A stretch of 64,000 nucleotides of DNA. Origin: Chondrilla cf. caribensis. Lineage: Eukaryota > Porifera > Demospongiae > Chondrillida > Chondrillidae. Position 1 is the first letter of the stretch; every line of letters begins with the position of its first letter. A model generated the notes under the pieces. That model was not told the DNA's origin, searched no databases, and was given only the letters and a program-made list of their open reading frames with translations. Positions 11,273-21,957 of this stretch are shown here, piece after piece. A program made the translations under genes and the position numbers. The DNA lies in contig OZ026566.1 of assembly GCA_964020155.1 (NCBI GenBank), positions 2,060,289 to 2,124,288 of the forward strand, written 5' to 3'.

Positions 11273-11858
11273 TATATATATATAATGTGTGCTCCTACGC
11301 GTAACTGCAACAATGAATTTATATTATAATTTATATTGCGCGAAATAAAGATGGCCGATTTTGAACGCCGACAATTAGAATTTGGGCTAGAATTTGTGCG
11401 CTAAAGCTTCGCCGAACGTAATAACCTCAGCGAAGGTTCTTCTGAACCTAAGAAAGACCTCCAAGTAATTTGAGTGCGGGGGGCGGCAGCCCCACGAGTT
11501 TTTGAACTCGAATTATTTGTTTTATATATATTTTTTATAATATATATTGTTTTCATTTCGACTTCCGGTATGTAACGCTCATCCGATAGATATATAGATA
11601 TTATATATTATATATATATAATGTGTTCCTACGCGTAACCGCAACAATGAATTTATATTAGAATTTATATTGCGTGAAATAAAGATGGCCGATTTCGAAC
11701 GCCGACAATTTGAATTTGGGCTAGAATTCGTGCGCTGAAGCTTCGCCAAACGTAATAACTTCAGCGAAGGTTCTTCTGAACCTAAGAAATACGCGCAAGT
11801 AATTCGAGTGCGGGGGGCGGCAGCCCCACGAGTTTTTGAACTCGAATTACTTGTTTTT
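11262..11858 (+). repeat. Tandem copies of a dispersed repeat family (337-bp spacing)
   Basis: Two near-identical copies, the first at about 11283-11520 and the second at about 11617-11858, are offset by 337 bp. Shared blocks include cctacgcgtaac, gcaacaatgaatttatatta, aataaagatggccgatt, tgggctagaatt, agcgaaggttcttctgaacc, and the end gcggcagccccacgagtttt. The second copy is preceded by ttgttttcatttcgacttcc, also seen near 10225. Other family members are at 28430-28545 and 36812-36986, all in this orientation. There is no ORF, and it could be a SINE or another non-autonomous element. Confidence 0.8.
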
Positions 11859-11864
11859 CACCAT

Positions 11865-11990
11865 GCACATGAGTGTATGGGCATGCTTTTATGCATGCAG
11901 TGACAGTTGATGTGTGATGTAACAGATGATGTAAGAATAATAATGATACATAATTTTTAAAACATAATGGGGGAGAAATGCTTTACTACT
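11865..11990 (-). mobile_element. Penelope-like 3' region fragment
   Basis: On the minus strand it reads ccccattatg..cattattattcttacatca, tgttacatcacacatca, tgtcactgcatgcataaaag. This parallels the 3' untranslated part of the Penelope-like element at 57391-57865 (cattattattcttacaccat, tgtcatcacacgcataaaag). No coding part is attached. Confidence 0.45.
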
Positions 11991-12240
11991 GAAGCATCAC
12001 ATATACATATGTAACTCTCGGACACAGGTGTAAAAACAAAACAAACAGATAATGTTTGTGTATTTAAACCTGGCAAGAATGTGAGTTTGAATATAAATCG
12101 TTGGATAATGATAAATATATTAAAGATAATTGTGATAATAATACAAATATGGTTAAGGTGATCGTAGTGTTTTTGCGAGCTAAAAAGATGGAATACGAGC
12201 AACTGATTGCAGTCTTAGCTGTAGACTGTAGGATTGTAAG
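11991..12240. other. No gene recognised
   Basis: An AT-rich stretch between transposon remnants, with no supported feature. Confidence 0.4.
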
Positions 12241-14560
12241 CTAGTATGTATGATGGATATTTGGACAGGCTGCTGATAGCTCAGTCGGTGTTGATGGAAG
12301 ATAGTGGCCGAGGACACCCATTTCTAAAGCGGTGTAGTTAGCTTTCCATCCTGCTCTGGTGACATCTGAGATGAGATGGATGTATTCTTGTTTGGTGGAT
12401 TTTCTCTGGTGCGCTGCAGCCATTGCCTGTTCTGAGTTGCCACAGACTGTGAGTTCAAGAAGGTGCACTTCTTTTCTATGCATAAGAACCAGATCTGGTT
12501 GGCAACCAGTTATAGTTGCCTCTGGTGGCATTGTGGCTGGGAGGAGCTTCTGTTGCTCTGAGGTCGGGCAGGTCTGCAAAGATTTTGAAGGAGTCATTTA
12601 GGATGTTTCGAAGGTGTTATTATAATAGATGGGTAGAAGAACAAAGTCATGCCGCCGTGTAAATCTACCATCTTCCAGGGCTGTGGGACAACTTTACAGA
12701 ACATGCACAGTGGTGCATGGGCTGTGTTTGCAGAGGCGACAGGCAGGTGATGTTTGGATTCTCCAACGGTGTAAATTCATGGGAGTGGGAGGGTGTCGGA
12801 ACCTGCCTTGAGTAGAAATGGTAGTTGACCTCTTGGGAGGCCATCCATAATTCTGCCCCACAATTTTGTGCTTTCTTCTAATTTGATCACTTGGCTAAAT
12901 TTGCTCTGCACCTCTAGGGATTGTAATGTTTTATTCCAGGTGTGCTTCTCCTCAGTTAGTAGATGGCATCGAATAGCGGATTTTAGAGCTTTCTTACCCT
13001 GGCCTGCATCCAGCATCTGATGTAGTGATTTTATTTCTATGCTGATTCCTACATTCTCCAAGTAGGTTTGGCTAGCAATGAGACTTGACAATTCGAAAAT
13101 GGCTGAATCTGTTGAACATGTGAGTGTGGATAGTAGGGCTAGCTTTGCTTTGTTCTTTTGATAGGAAATTGTAGGGATCACTGATGGATGATGGATTGAG
13201 GCAAGTGTTGCATTTCTTGGAAGCTTTAACCATTTTTATGAGCTTCATGATTCGATTTTCAAGAGTTGCTATTGTTGTTTGCGGATTGTTGTTGACCATC
13301 AATTGAAAGTGAATTGCTGGAATTAGATAATGTTGCAAGATCCATAGCTTAATTTCTCCTCAGATAGGACGGTCATTAATTTTTTCCAAATTTTGAATCA
13401 TAAGTTCTTTTAGTTTGACACTAGCTGAGCGTTTCGATTGAGTTGGACACCTTGCGAAAGTGTGGACAAGGAATTTGATAGGGGCTTTGGTAATGCTTGA
13501 TGTAGAGTCCTCAATGAGTTGAAATGTCGAGGTTGGCATGACCTGTCCTTGTTCCAGTACCATTGAGGTACATTTGGATGGGTTTAATTTCAACCCTAGG
13601 CTAATTATTGCCGCATTAATCTCTTCCAATGCTTTTTGATGATCTAATCTTGATGAAGTGATGACAGATAAGCCATCTGCAAAGCCAGTCATTCTCTGTT
13701 CATGGCCATAGGAGTATTTGATGGACAGTGGCGGTTCTTTGGGTGGTTTTGGGAGATTATCCAGTGACTCTACAAATTTCTTGGCATTCCTCCTGGCTAG
13801 TCTCCATGGCGTAGTCCTTAAATCGATACATTCTGTTGCACCACCTGGATATAGGATAGTGGCTTCTCTTCTCTCCTGAACAGTAGCACGATACCAGCCA
13901 ATGGGCTGAATGAGGAATGAGGCTGGCTCGTCCCAGTGAATATAGATGGTTGTTCCAAGTAAAGGTAGGTGCCCCGAGTTAGGTACTGGGAGGGCAAACC
14001 TGAAGCCTTGATAATTCCATTTATTGGCTAGGTGAAATTAATGGGACTTAATGTTAGAAGGGACATGATGGGGGACATCACCTGTATATAAGACTCCTTG
14101 CTCTATTGGGAAGGGTGGAGAATTCCACTACTTGGTGTGGATGTAGCCAACCAACTGAGAATAACAGTGTTTCACATAGTTGATGATTGGATGGGGGATT
14201 CCTACGAAAAATAGCATGTCTTCGATTAATTCATGTGAAACTAAGCCAAATGCATTCTTCAGATCCAGGAACGTTATGGAAACTGGTAATTTCAGGTCTC
14301 TAGCTTGGTCTAGGATTGTATTGATGGTTGCTATATGTTCTGCAGAACCACTAACTCTGTGTAGGAATCCTTTCTGAGCAGATGGATCAATTATCTCATT
14401 CCCAAGGCAATATCTCTCCAACCTTTTTGATGGTATTTTGTGGAATATTTTTTCCTGTGGTGTCTGTCAAGGCAATTGGATGAAACTTTGATGGATCATC
14501 GGAGCTCTCACCTTTTCCTATGAGGATTATTTTTCCTTTACACCATGAAGGCGGGCATTG
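12241..14560 (-). pseudogene. RLE-type non-LTR retrotransposon (R2/NeSL-like), degenerate
   Basis: Frames on the minus strand, in order from 14560 down: an RT start (DDPSKFHPIALTDT, then KRLERYCLGNEIIDPSAQKG), RT motif A (VSITFLDLKNAFGLVSHEL, near 14240), a block with GTTIYIHWDEPASFLIQ and GWYRATVQ (13770-14030), the active-site box FADGLSVITSS (near 13680), a CRLC...HVL zinc-knuckle-like segment (near 12740), and the restriction-like endonuclease motif PDLVLM..EVHLLELTV (near 12470). This order, with RT followed by a zinc finger and PD-(D/E)xK endonuclease, is that of R2/NeSL/HERO-type elements. The second Asp of the YxDD box is Gly, and the reading frame changes several times, so the element cannot be active. 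Confidence 0.75.
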
Positions 14561-14879
14561 GTTGGAGTTTCTCAGGATTGCATTACATAGCTGAGCAAGA
14601 AATTTGTGTGTTGTGGGCAGATTCCAGAGGTGGTAGTATGATATCTTTGATCTTATGATCCTTTGTTACAGTGTTTTATTGTCTTTTTGATGGCAGCAGA
14701 GGTTGTTGTATCAAAGGGTTCTCGTTTGTCTGTTGTCATAACTTCCCTACCACATGATGGCATGCCCTTGCATCCTGCGCTGTTCTGTTTACTGAAAGAT
14801 GTACTGAAGAAGGAGTAAGCTGTATCTGATGAGAATGAGGGCATAATGGAGTTACTTGATAGGACCGATTTATTTTTTT
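14561..14879. other. Flank of the RLE element, nothing assigned
   Basis: A minus-strand 63-codon frame at 14653-14844 shows no recognisable motif. It may be the N-terminal part of the retrotransposon protein. Confidence 0.3.
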
Positions 14880-15290
14880 TTACCGACCGATTATTATGAA
14901 AAAAGAAGCTACTTAAAAAGTTGTCTGCACATAGCAGGTATGATTCAATTTCTCTATTTAGTGTGTGGCTCCTCCTGGATCATCCAATAATAGGCATCAT
15001 CTAGTTGTATTCTGGTTCATCTTCAATATCAGTGTCTGTGTCCAGTCTATGGTGTGGCTGTCTTACATGTTCTGCTAAGGTGGATGTGGTTATGTTCCAA
15101 TCTCCAGCTGCTCGTTAATGTTCTTTTAATCTCTGTTCTATACCTAGGGCCCTTCCGGTTTGGACTATGTATGTATGTTTGTGAGTATCTACTGCATGGG
15201 ATCTGGTGAACTACTCCTACTGTATCTTTTCGGGCACAGGATCCTTGGGGTGGACTATAAATTATCCAGGGTGTTCCAAGGTCGCTCTGA
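14880..15290 (-). pseudogene. Penelope-like element C-terminal GIY-YIG remnant
   Basis: The minus strand reads, with frame breaks, HTYIVQTGRALGIELKEH followed by a gap and then TLAEHVRQPHHRLDTD. This is the GIY-YIG endonuclease pattern of Penelope-like elements (..YIGQTGR.L..RLKEH.., then ..ALAEH....H..D). The following segment (atgatgcctattattggatg, aggagccacacactaaatag) is colinear with the C-terminus of the element at 57391-57865. Several stops make it a relic. Confidence 0.65.
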
Positions 15291-15955
15291 TGCCTAGAGG
15301 TGCATGGATTCGCCTAGTGGCTTCTGAGGTGTTCGTTATTGATAAAATCAATAGGTGGTGACAGAGGCGTTGCCTGTTGAGATGTTGACTTAATTGGGGA
15401 CTGCGTTCGGATGGGTGGCACTGTGCAGTGCTCTAAATAGTCCACGCGTCCCATAATATTGTGTGTATGGCGTCTAGTATATATGAAATGCACCGTACCT
15501 CCACGGAATAGAGAGGGTTTCTTTCGGAACATTGTGGATCATGACGTTTTATTAGTAGCTGGTACCTAAACTTTGGAAAAAGAAAATGGTAGAGAGAATT
15601 TTCGGGATCGGTACAGGTCTTCATCATTTCTCTATCAAAGAGCGATTCCTTAGGTGTCCTGTAATATATTACTCGACATTAATCTATTTTCAACGGTGTT
15701 TGATACAGAATCGGTTAGCTACACTCCATATAAACACTGATTCTACTAACTAACTACGTAACCACAATGTAATTCTACACAGCAAATATGGTTCATTATG
15801 GATAGACAGAGGGACGCAAACTTACTTTCCAATCACTAAGTCTTGCATCTGCCATCTTTTCAATTTCTCAGAATCTTATGCAAATTAAGCCATCTGGAGG
15901 AGATTGGGTGCACGCACCAAGTTTTAACGATATTCATTCATTGGGCAGGGATACG
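15291..15955. other. No gene recognised
   Basis: Two overlapping minus frames (15314-15627) have no family resemblance and may be further Penelope-derived sequence. From about 15850 the sequence begins to resemble the upstream flank of the VWA gene at 26.9 kb. Confidence 0.3.
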
Positions 15956-18040
15956 CAAAACCGCGAAGTTGGGAATAAACAGGAGGGTCAGAGTACTGTA
16001 TCTCCGTACTTTTACCCGTAGAAAAAGAGTGTCACACGGCGGTGTTTATGATGGCAAAACAAGGCGAGGATAAGCCTGATTTGGTTTAAAGTCACTCCTG
16101 AGTTAGCAGCGTACGCCCCAGGTGGCCAGGAGACATGTTGGGCGACTTCCACTATTATAGCACCATTTTACGAGCCAACGTCTCGTTCCGAAATTGACCT
16201 GGTTGCAGTCATCGATCGAAGTGGCTCTATGTCCGGTACAAAGATAGAATTGGTGAAGGAAACACTTGCTTTCGTTATTGATCAATGTAAGTCGAATCCG
16301 TGGGTGTTAAGTGGTCCGTTTATTGCTAGATTTGTTCTTTATATCAAATTTTACATCATGGCCTAGTTATTTTCATTGCAATACGCATACGTGCAATTTA
16401 GTTGCTTCATAATTCTATTGTATTTATTTGCATCGTAGGTGTACAAATGCCTAACAAGTCAGTCCTTGTCCAGAAAATAAGGATCAATGCTCTGAGAAGC
16501 TTGAAGGAAGCCAGAGAGTTGGGAGGGGCAGGTCAGTCAACAAGGGGTAACGAAATTTAGGGCAACATTTGTCGTTATAGTGTAGTGTTATCATACAATG
16601 TATACACAAAGTTGTAACAGTACACACATTACACAGTTATCTACTGCTGATGTTGGGATTGTTTGATCTGATTGTATTGTCCTCTCATTTTAATAATTCT
16701 ATTCCAACCATCCCTATAGTTTTTCTTTAGTTTTTGTGTGAATCAACCCCTATATCCTCTTTAATTTTTTAATGTTTTTATCTTACTTATGATAATGTCC
16801 ATTGCATTGTGTAGGGAATTTGGATAAAATACGTGATGTGATAAAAGCGGCTAATACCTCAATTGAATAATGCGAACTTACTGATCACAAATTCGATAAG
16901 GTAGGGTCTAAGGGTGTAATTGTATCCCATTGCATGGGCATTTTAAATATCCTTCAAAGACCCTGCAAATGGTCTATACCCAGCATACCTGGTGTATATG
17001 AGCATATACACTTGGATGTGTCCAATTAATTGTCTATTACCACATTGTATACTATGCATGGTGTTTGTTCCATCAGTTTAAATTTGCAGAAGATATCCCA
17101 CAAATTGGTGTGTATGGAAAAGTGTACTGTATAGGGGAAAATAATTCATTATTTGGCACTCAAACAAGCATTTCACAGTATTAATTTTGCAATTGTGCGT
17201 TGACATTTTGCATTTGTGTTGTCATATTTTCGCCTGTGAAGATTTCACAAATAAACTTTTGCAAATTGGGTCAAATCGCCAAACTTTTCCAACTATAATA
17301 TGCTAGGATATCTATAGGAAAATAGGTTCACGAAGGTTCACCAGGGTGTCAGCTTTTGTTCTCCAGTCATTTGTTTCATAGATTTGATTCAGAAGGCATT
17401 CATTCTGTTCTGACTCCTTTTCCAAGTGGACATTTTAGCAATTCTAAGTTGATTTCTTTTAGATTTTATTGTCCACTCTAAGCTACAATACTCATCTGTG
17501 CTCTCATTGTATATGGCTAACTATTGTTTTCCCATACCCCATACTGGAGGTGGTATAGCTAATGCTTATAATTTATTGTGTCTTGAGCTGACATGGTTGA
17601 ATTGGTTGGTATATTGAGCATGTTTGTCTGTTTTATAGTATTTGCTGGCAGACATGAAGGATATTCTTGAATCTTGTAGCTCACAAGAAATCTTTGTAGG
17701 AGTGGGTTCTAAGAAGTTTGCCAATGTGTAAGTTTTCCCAATGTTTTGATCATTGATTGTACCATTAATGTATTGTGTTTTTATGAATTGTCTTTTGAAC
17801 AACTCCAACCCATAATAATATGTGTGTATGTGTGAATTGTGTACATGTGTTTTTAGTGTTTGTGGGTATTATTCTCAAATTTCAACTCTTTTTGTCAAGT
17901 ACTTTGGTCATGATCAACTAGTAGAATACAATATGGCAATATTGAACTATGTGTGTGTGATTTTGAATCGAGTACTGATCCACTTGTGTTGTGCACCTGT
18001 AGGTATCAGAGTAACATGTAGCAAAGGAGCATGATATAGA
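15956..18040 (+). pseudogene. Internally deleted, decayed copy of the VWA gene
   Basis: Exon 1 (16051-16286) is almost identical to 26990-27221 but has a 16-for-12 base replacement after MAKQGEDK that causes a stop. Then 16439-16531, 16815-16900, 17639-17727 and 18003 onward match exons 8-11 of the gene at 27-35 kb, with the same exon lengths and splice sites. Exons 2-7 are missing: the intron-1 sequence runs into the intron before exon 8 at about 16380-16436. Nonsense changes are visible in the third segment (SIE then stop where the intact copy has SIEKS) and in the last (NM then stop where the intact copy has NMQQ). It is a dead segmental duplicate and not a retrocopy, because introns are kept. 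Confidence 0.9.
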
Positions 18041-18064
18041 TTCAGAAAACTGTTAAAATAGGTG

Positions 18065-18065
<1 letters not shown>

Positions 18066-18100
<35 letters not shown>
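18066..18100. repeat. (TG)n microsatellite
   Basis: A run of tg dinucleotides, followed by a looser tgggtg/gcatg stretch. Confidence 0.9.
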
Positions 18101-18353
18101 ATACGTGGGTGGGTGTGGTGCATGCATGGGGGTGCATGTATGTGGGTAACCTGTGATAGGTTCAGTACATGTGAGTGTGTGCATGTGTAATATAATAAGG
18201 ATATGTGATTCTCTGTATGTGTGTTTATCTACCCTCCATCTGGCTGCTTGAAGCTGAATAGCTTTTTAATCTTTTGAGTAATGGACTGTCTATTAGCAGA
18301 ACCATGACTCTGTAATAGAGAAATTTATTAACACACAGCAAACCACAAAATAT

Positions 18354-18461
18354 GACACACACACACACACACACACACACATGTGCGTGCACATGCACAC
18401 ATGCACACACACACGCACACACACACACACACGCACACACACGCATGCACACACACACACG

Positions 18462-18503
<42 letters not shown>

Positions 18504-18504
18504 G
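18354..18504. repeat. (CA)n compound microsatellite
   Basis: About 150 bp of ca repeats interrupted by tgcg/gcat variants. It creates several spurious open frames of alternating H-T or C-V residues on both strands. Confidence 0.95.
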
Positions 18505-18519
18505 GTACATGGTATTATG

Positions 18520-19330
18520 CACCATACTGTTAAAGTTGCATCTCATCACAAAGGGATTAGGTCTTGAGGTGCTCACAGCAGGTTGGCTGACAGTAGAATA
18601 CTTGTCATCATCATATTCAATGTTTGCATTCTCCTGGTGATCAAGGACCTGGTCCACTTTGGTTCTCTGTTCTGGAGTTCAGCCCCTACGATAAGTGACA
18701 TCCACCAATGGGACAATTTGAATACATATCAAATATTCCACATATCAACATTCCAAGATGTTGCTAGTTGAACCAGAACAGAAGCAGCATCTGTTCTACC
18801 TCAAGTTTATCTTCTAAAAGCTCACTCACAATTTTCAAGTGTTTCAGAGACTGATGGCCTGGTTTGTTAGCAAAACATGTACTTCACATACAGAATACTG
18901 ACATACTTCCACACATGCAAACACAACACACCTGTATACACACAGCATATGTTTATAAATCATGTATACAGTAAAACCTGTACATATTGATAATAGCACG
19001 TATGCAAATATGCACAAACACACATGTACACTGTAGGAACACACAAGTGCAAGCATTGATATGTGTGCCCTCTTGTGCATAGAGTTCTCCTGTATCAGGT
19101 AAAAATTCATTTCTTACTTGTTAGCTTGTCTGTCAGATCGGTGCCAGTCACCATGTTCGGTAGAGGACACATCCTTTGATCCAACTTCAACATACGTCAT
19201 CTGTTGTCCTGAGTTACCACTCTTGGTCGCCAGATGTTCTGAGAACCTCCCGTTGGAGTGTGAGCAGTAAGGATGTGGTCCAAATCATTCAACTTCTCAG
19301 AATTATTGCCTGTTTGGAGAATCTGACCCG
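18520..19330 (-). other. Possible exons of an unidentified minus-strand gene
   Basis: Three minus-strand stretches look more like coding sequence than the surroundings: TKVDQVLDHQENANIEYDDD.. (about 18665-18530), MTYVEVGSKDVSSTEHGDWH.. ending at an AA|gtaag donor (about 19195-19111), and GQILQTGNNSEKLNDLDHIL.. (about 19330-19200). The last two are out of frame with each other by one base at their junction. The acidic DDDKYSTV and YVEV style suggests a cytoplasmic tail or linker, but no family is recognised. It could be a broken gene. Confidence 0.25.
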
Positions 19331-20586
19331 ACAGGAAAACACAAGTACACACATCATAAATCAGTAACACTGTGCTCATACAGCACTGTATGTGTAGTAC
19401 GTTCATATACACACAAACATTATTCAAGACTTGTTTGAACTATACCAGAGATTTTATGCTGCATTTTTAAAAATCGATGTAAATTACACAAAACAATGCG
19501 CAGTTGATTCTTGAATTGAAGTACAAGCCTCTTTACTCTTGAAACAAAGCAAGATGAGTGGTAAATCGCTGTGGGATGGAGCCTTACTGATACTGAAACA
19601 GAACTGCAACAGGGTTTTAATAGCAGAGCGATATAAGCCAGGGGGCTCAAATCACTCTAATATGAGCCGGGGGCTCCTAATCATTGAGCTGCGATGACGA
19701 TTGTAACAGGCAAGACACATGGGGCTTTTAAGATGATGTCCGTTTTATGTATACTGCCTGTATAAGTGTTAGTATACGTCAAGCGGGTAATTTAGCGCTT
19801 AGTTTCGCGTAGCCAGCCCCTTTTCCGGTACGCTTCCTTATTTGGGTGTTGGAAGTGGACTTTTTGTATTTAATTAACTTAATGTACTTTGTATTTAATC
19901 AATGCCCTCGCGTTACTCTTTATACCGTTAATTCTCTATTAGGTATTTGAAAGTTCTGTTTTGAAGTATTAAAGTTATGTGTAGTGTATTTATCCTCTTT
20001 TAGGACTTCTCTCTAACAATATTGGGGATAATGCGAAACAATCAGTTTCCAGTTTTTATTGAACATATTCTATGACCAATTGTCATAACTTGTGTAATTT
20101 TGAAGCTGACAGACAACTTTGTATCTGGGTAAGACTTTTATTTTATATTATTATTTTAAATACATACACGCTCTATACTACATCATGTACTTTGGGGTAT
20201 GTATGTTTCATGTATGTAAACGTGTTACCTTTATGGGTTATTGCTAATTATTACTTATTTACAGGGATTGCAAACCTTAGCGCTCTAGTCTTAACCAGTA
20301 TTATCTATGGTAGGGTAGGTTTATTGCACAATAAGCCTGTGCAAGGCCTAAGGTTGACAAATTGTATCACTGGAATTACGCCGAACCGGCTGAAAATAGA
20401 CCGAAGTCTCTATCAGCTGGGAGACCGAAGTCCGATTTTGATGGCAACCAGTGATTACCTCCCAGTCATCCATCTGGTTATATATAATGGCAAGGAAAGT
20501 GAAGAACCAAGGGCAATGTTGTAAAGAGGCTTAACTGTACAAGGAGCATACGGTACAAAGAAATGAACACCTTTAACACTACTCAC
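19331..20586. other. Intergenic, no gene recognised
   Basis: A plus frame of 150 codons (20072-20524) has no recognisable domain and biased, hydrophobic composition. A short direct pair of ccggggg/cagggggct motifs sits at 19640-19675. Nothing further is supported. Confidence 0.4.
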
Positions 20587-21074
20587 TTCAAAGTCAGCAA
20601 GCGTTCTCAGGGCAACGAGTAGAGTCATTTTCTTTCCACTACCAGGCAGACTACAGAGAACCATTGGTTTGTGTTCAGCTAACCATGTATTCAGCAAAGA
20701 TTCATGGCAGACTGTGTCTAGAGTGGGCACCACTATATCTAGGGATCCAACTATATGTGTTTCTACTACAATTATCAATACAGTAGATTGCCATGTTATC
20801 CATTCTCCCTGTATGTTAACCTGCAAGATGTTAGGTAGTGATAAGTTTACATAGTACCATTAAAAAGGCTGTTAAACATGCACTGCAAAACAGCAATTAA
20901 CAACAAACCTCATAATCAATGATTGCATAGTGGATGCTGATGAAAGAGAAATAGTGGTAACATTTCTTAGGACGTTTCCTAAGTCTTGTCTTGACTTCAG
21001 TTTGGTATATCCAGGTAAAGACCACAACAAACAGTAGGTGAGGCTGCAACTGGCATGTTGATCTAGTTGATCAG
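20587..21074 (-). pseudogene. DYNC1H1-like: Cytoplasmic dynein heavy chain fragment (AAA3 region)
   Basis: Two exons, 21074-20909 and 20820-20587, have proper splice ends. The first reads QLDQHASCSLTYCLLWSLPG, GNVLRNVTTISLSS. The second reads [38 protein letters not shown] and [19 protein letters not shown]. This is colinear with the segment around the AAA3 Walker A of cytoplasmic dynein-1 heavy chain. The Walker A is changed (SLPGSGKK, against the usual GPPGSGKT). The end of the first exon is one base out of frame for the conserved IDYE|V junction, because attgattatgag is present but shifted. No neighbouring dynein exons are visible, so this is a fragment of a duplicated gene and dead. Confidence 0.8.
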
Positions 21075-21140
21075 CTGTAACACAATGAAAATACACATGT
21101 AGATTAGCCATCAAAACAAGCATGGTGTGTGCCTCTGGAC

Positions 21141-21208
21141 TGACATCTTTTCATATGAGAAACGAGGAAAAAGTTGACATCTTTTCATATGAGAAACGAG
21201 GAAAAAGT
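21141..21208. repeat. Perfect 34-bp tandem duplication
   Basis: tgacatcttttcatatgaga followed by aacgaggaaaaagt occurs twice head to tail (21141-21174 and 21175-21208) without mismatch, so it is recent. Confidence 0.95.
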
Positions 21209-21269
21209 CCCATTAGTGAGCAATTGAAACCCGTAGATTTGCCATCTTTTCGATTACGTAGACTGCACG

Positions 21270-21736
21270 TCATGTACAAATGTCTGCCAAGATGGACGTC
21301 ACCATGGCTGACCAATTCGAGCTCCCGAACGACGAATCGACGAACCCCCTTTCGGCGCAATGAGGAATCGAAATTCTGTACGTAAAAACTTTGACAGCCT
21401 TCCTGATGATCGTTTTAAGCTTACCGACGGCGCCCCACCCGGAACACCTAGCCCCTGAGTCAAAGAAACGTGAGTGTCATTCTTGTCCGTATCTCGGCAA
21501 CTGCTGCCGATCTCGACGAAAGTCCAACCCACAATGGCCGATGTCCGTTCTTTATTGGAGATCCAAGTCTTCTACCTCCGTCTGTGACGCGTCCGTGCCC
21601 CCTTCCGACGGGAGGGACGGATCGCGACCAGTCGGTTGTGAACTCGTGGAATTTGCGCACAAAGAAAGTGCAAATGGGCCATAAATCCGCGAGTGTCCCG
21701 ACGAAAAGCAATTAGATGCGTGGACGACCACCTCAC
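21270..21736. promoter_or_regulatory. GC/CpG-rich stretch left of the Harbinger insertion
   Basis: This segment is clearly richer in G+C and CpG than the AT-rich background (accgacggcgccccacccgg, gacgcgtccgtgcccccttc, gatcgcgaccagtcgg). Open frames occur on both strands, as expected for GC-rich DNA. One starts MRNRNSVRKNFDSLPDDRFK and reaches a consensus gtgagt at about 21469. Once the transposon is removed, the stretch is continuous with the CpG-rich DNA at 24481-24560 upstream of the F-box gene. It could be a CpG-island-like promoter or a first exon. Neither is proven. Confidence 0.35.
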
Positions 21737-21739
21737 TAA

Positions 21740-21925
21740 GGCGCGGGTCACACGACGTCTGATATCACGTCTACGTTCGCGTTTGAGTTACGTTTTAGTG
21801 GTCACATTGCAAAAATTAAAACGTGGACGTGGACGTGATCGAAATGTGACGTGAACGTGAACGTGGTGATTTTTGGCAAGGCTACGTCCACGTTTTCTCT
21901 TAACGTGGATTTGGTTGAAGTGCGA
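21740..21925. repeat. Harbinger left TIR and subterminal cgtgaacg repeats
   Basis: The TIR is followed by many overlapping acgtgga/acgtgaacg motifs. The right end has gttcgcgttcgct and acgtgaacgacaacgtg. Clustered short repeats of this sort serve as binding sites for the Myb-like partner in Harbinger elements; that role here is inferred. Confidence 0.6.
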
Positions 21926-21957
21926 AGGTACTATTTTGCCATTTCTTGTGAACGAAA

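Noticed and set aside
12359..12811. Plus-strand frames over the RLE element
   Set aside because: Antisense shadows of the endonuclease and zinc-knuckle region.
18225..18657. Several overlapping frames of Cys-Val or His-Thr repeats on both strands
   Set aside because: They are translations of the (CA)n microsatellite. Only the non-repeat N-terminal part of one frame could be coding.
20072..20524. A 150-codon plus frame as a gene
   Set aside because: No motif, hydrophobic low-information start, no splice or promoter support.
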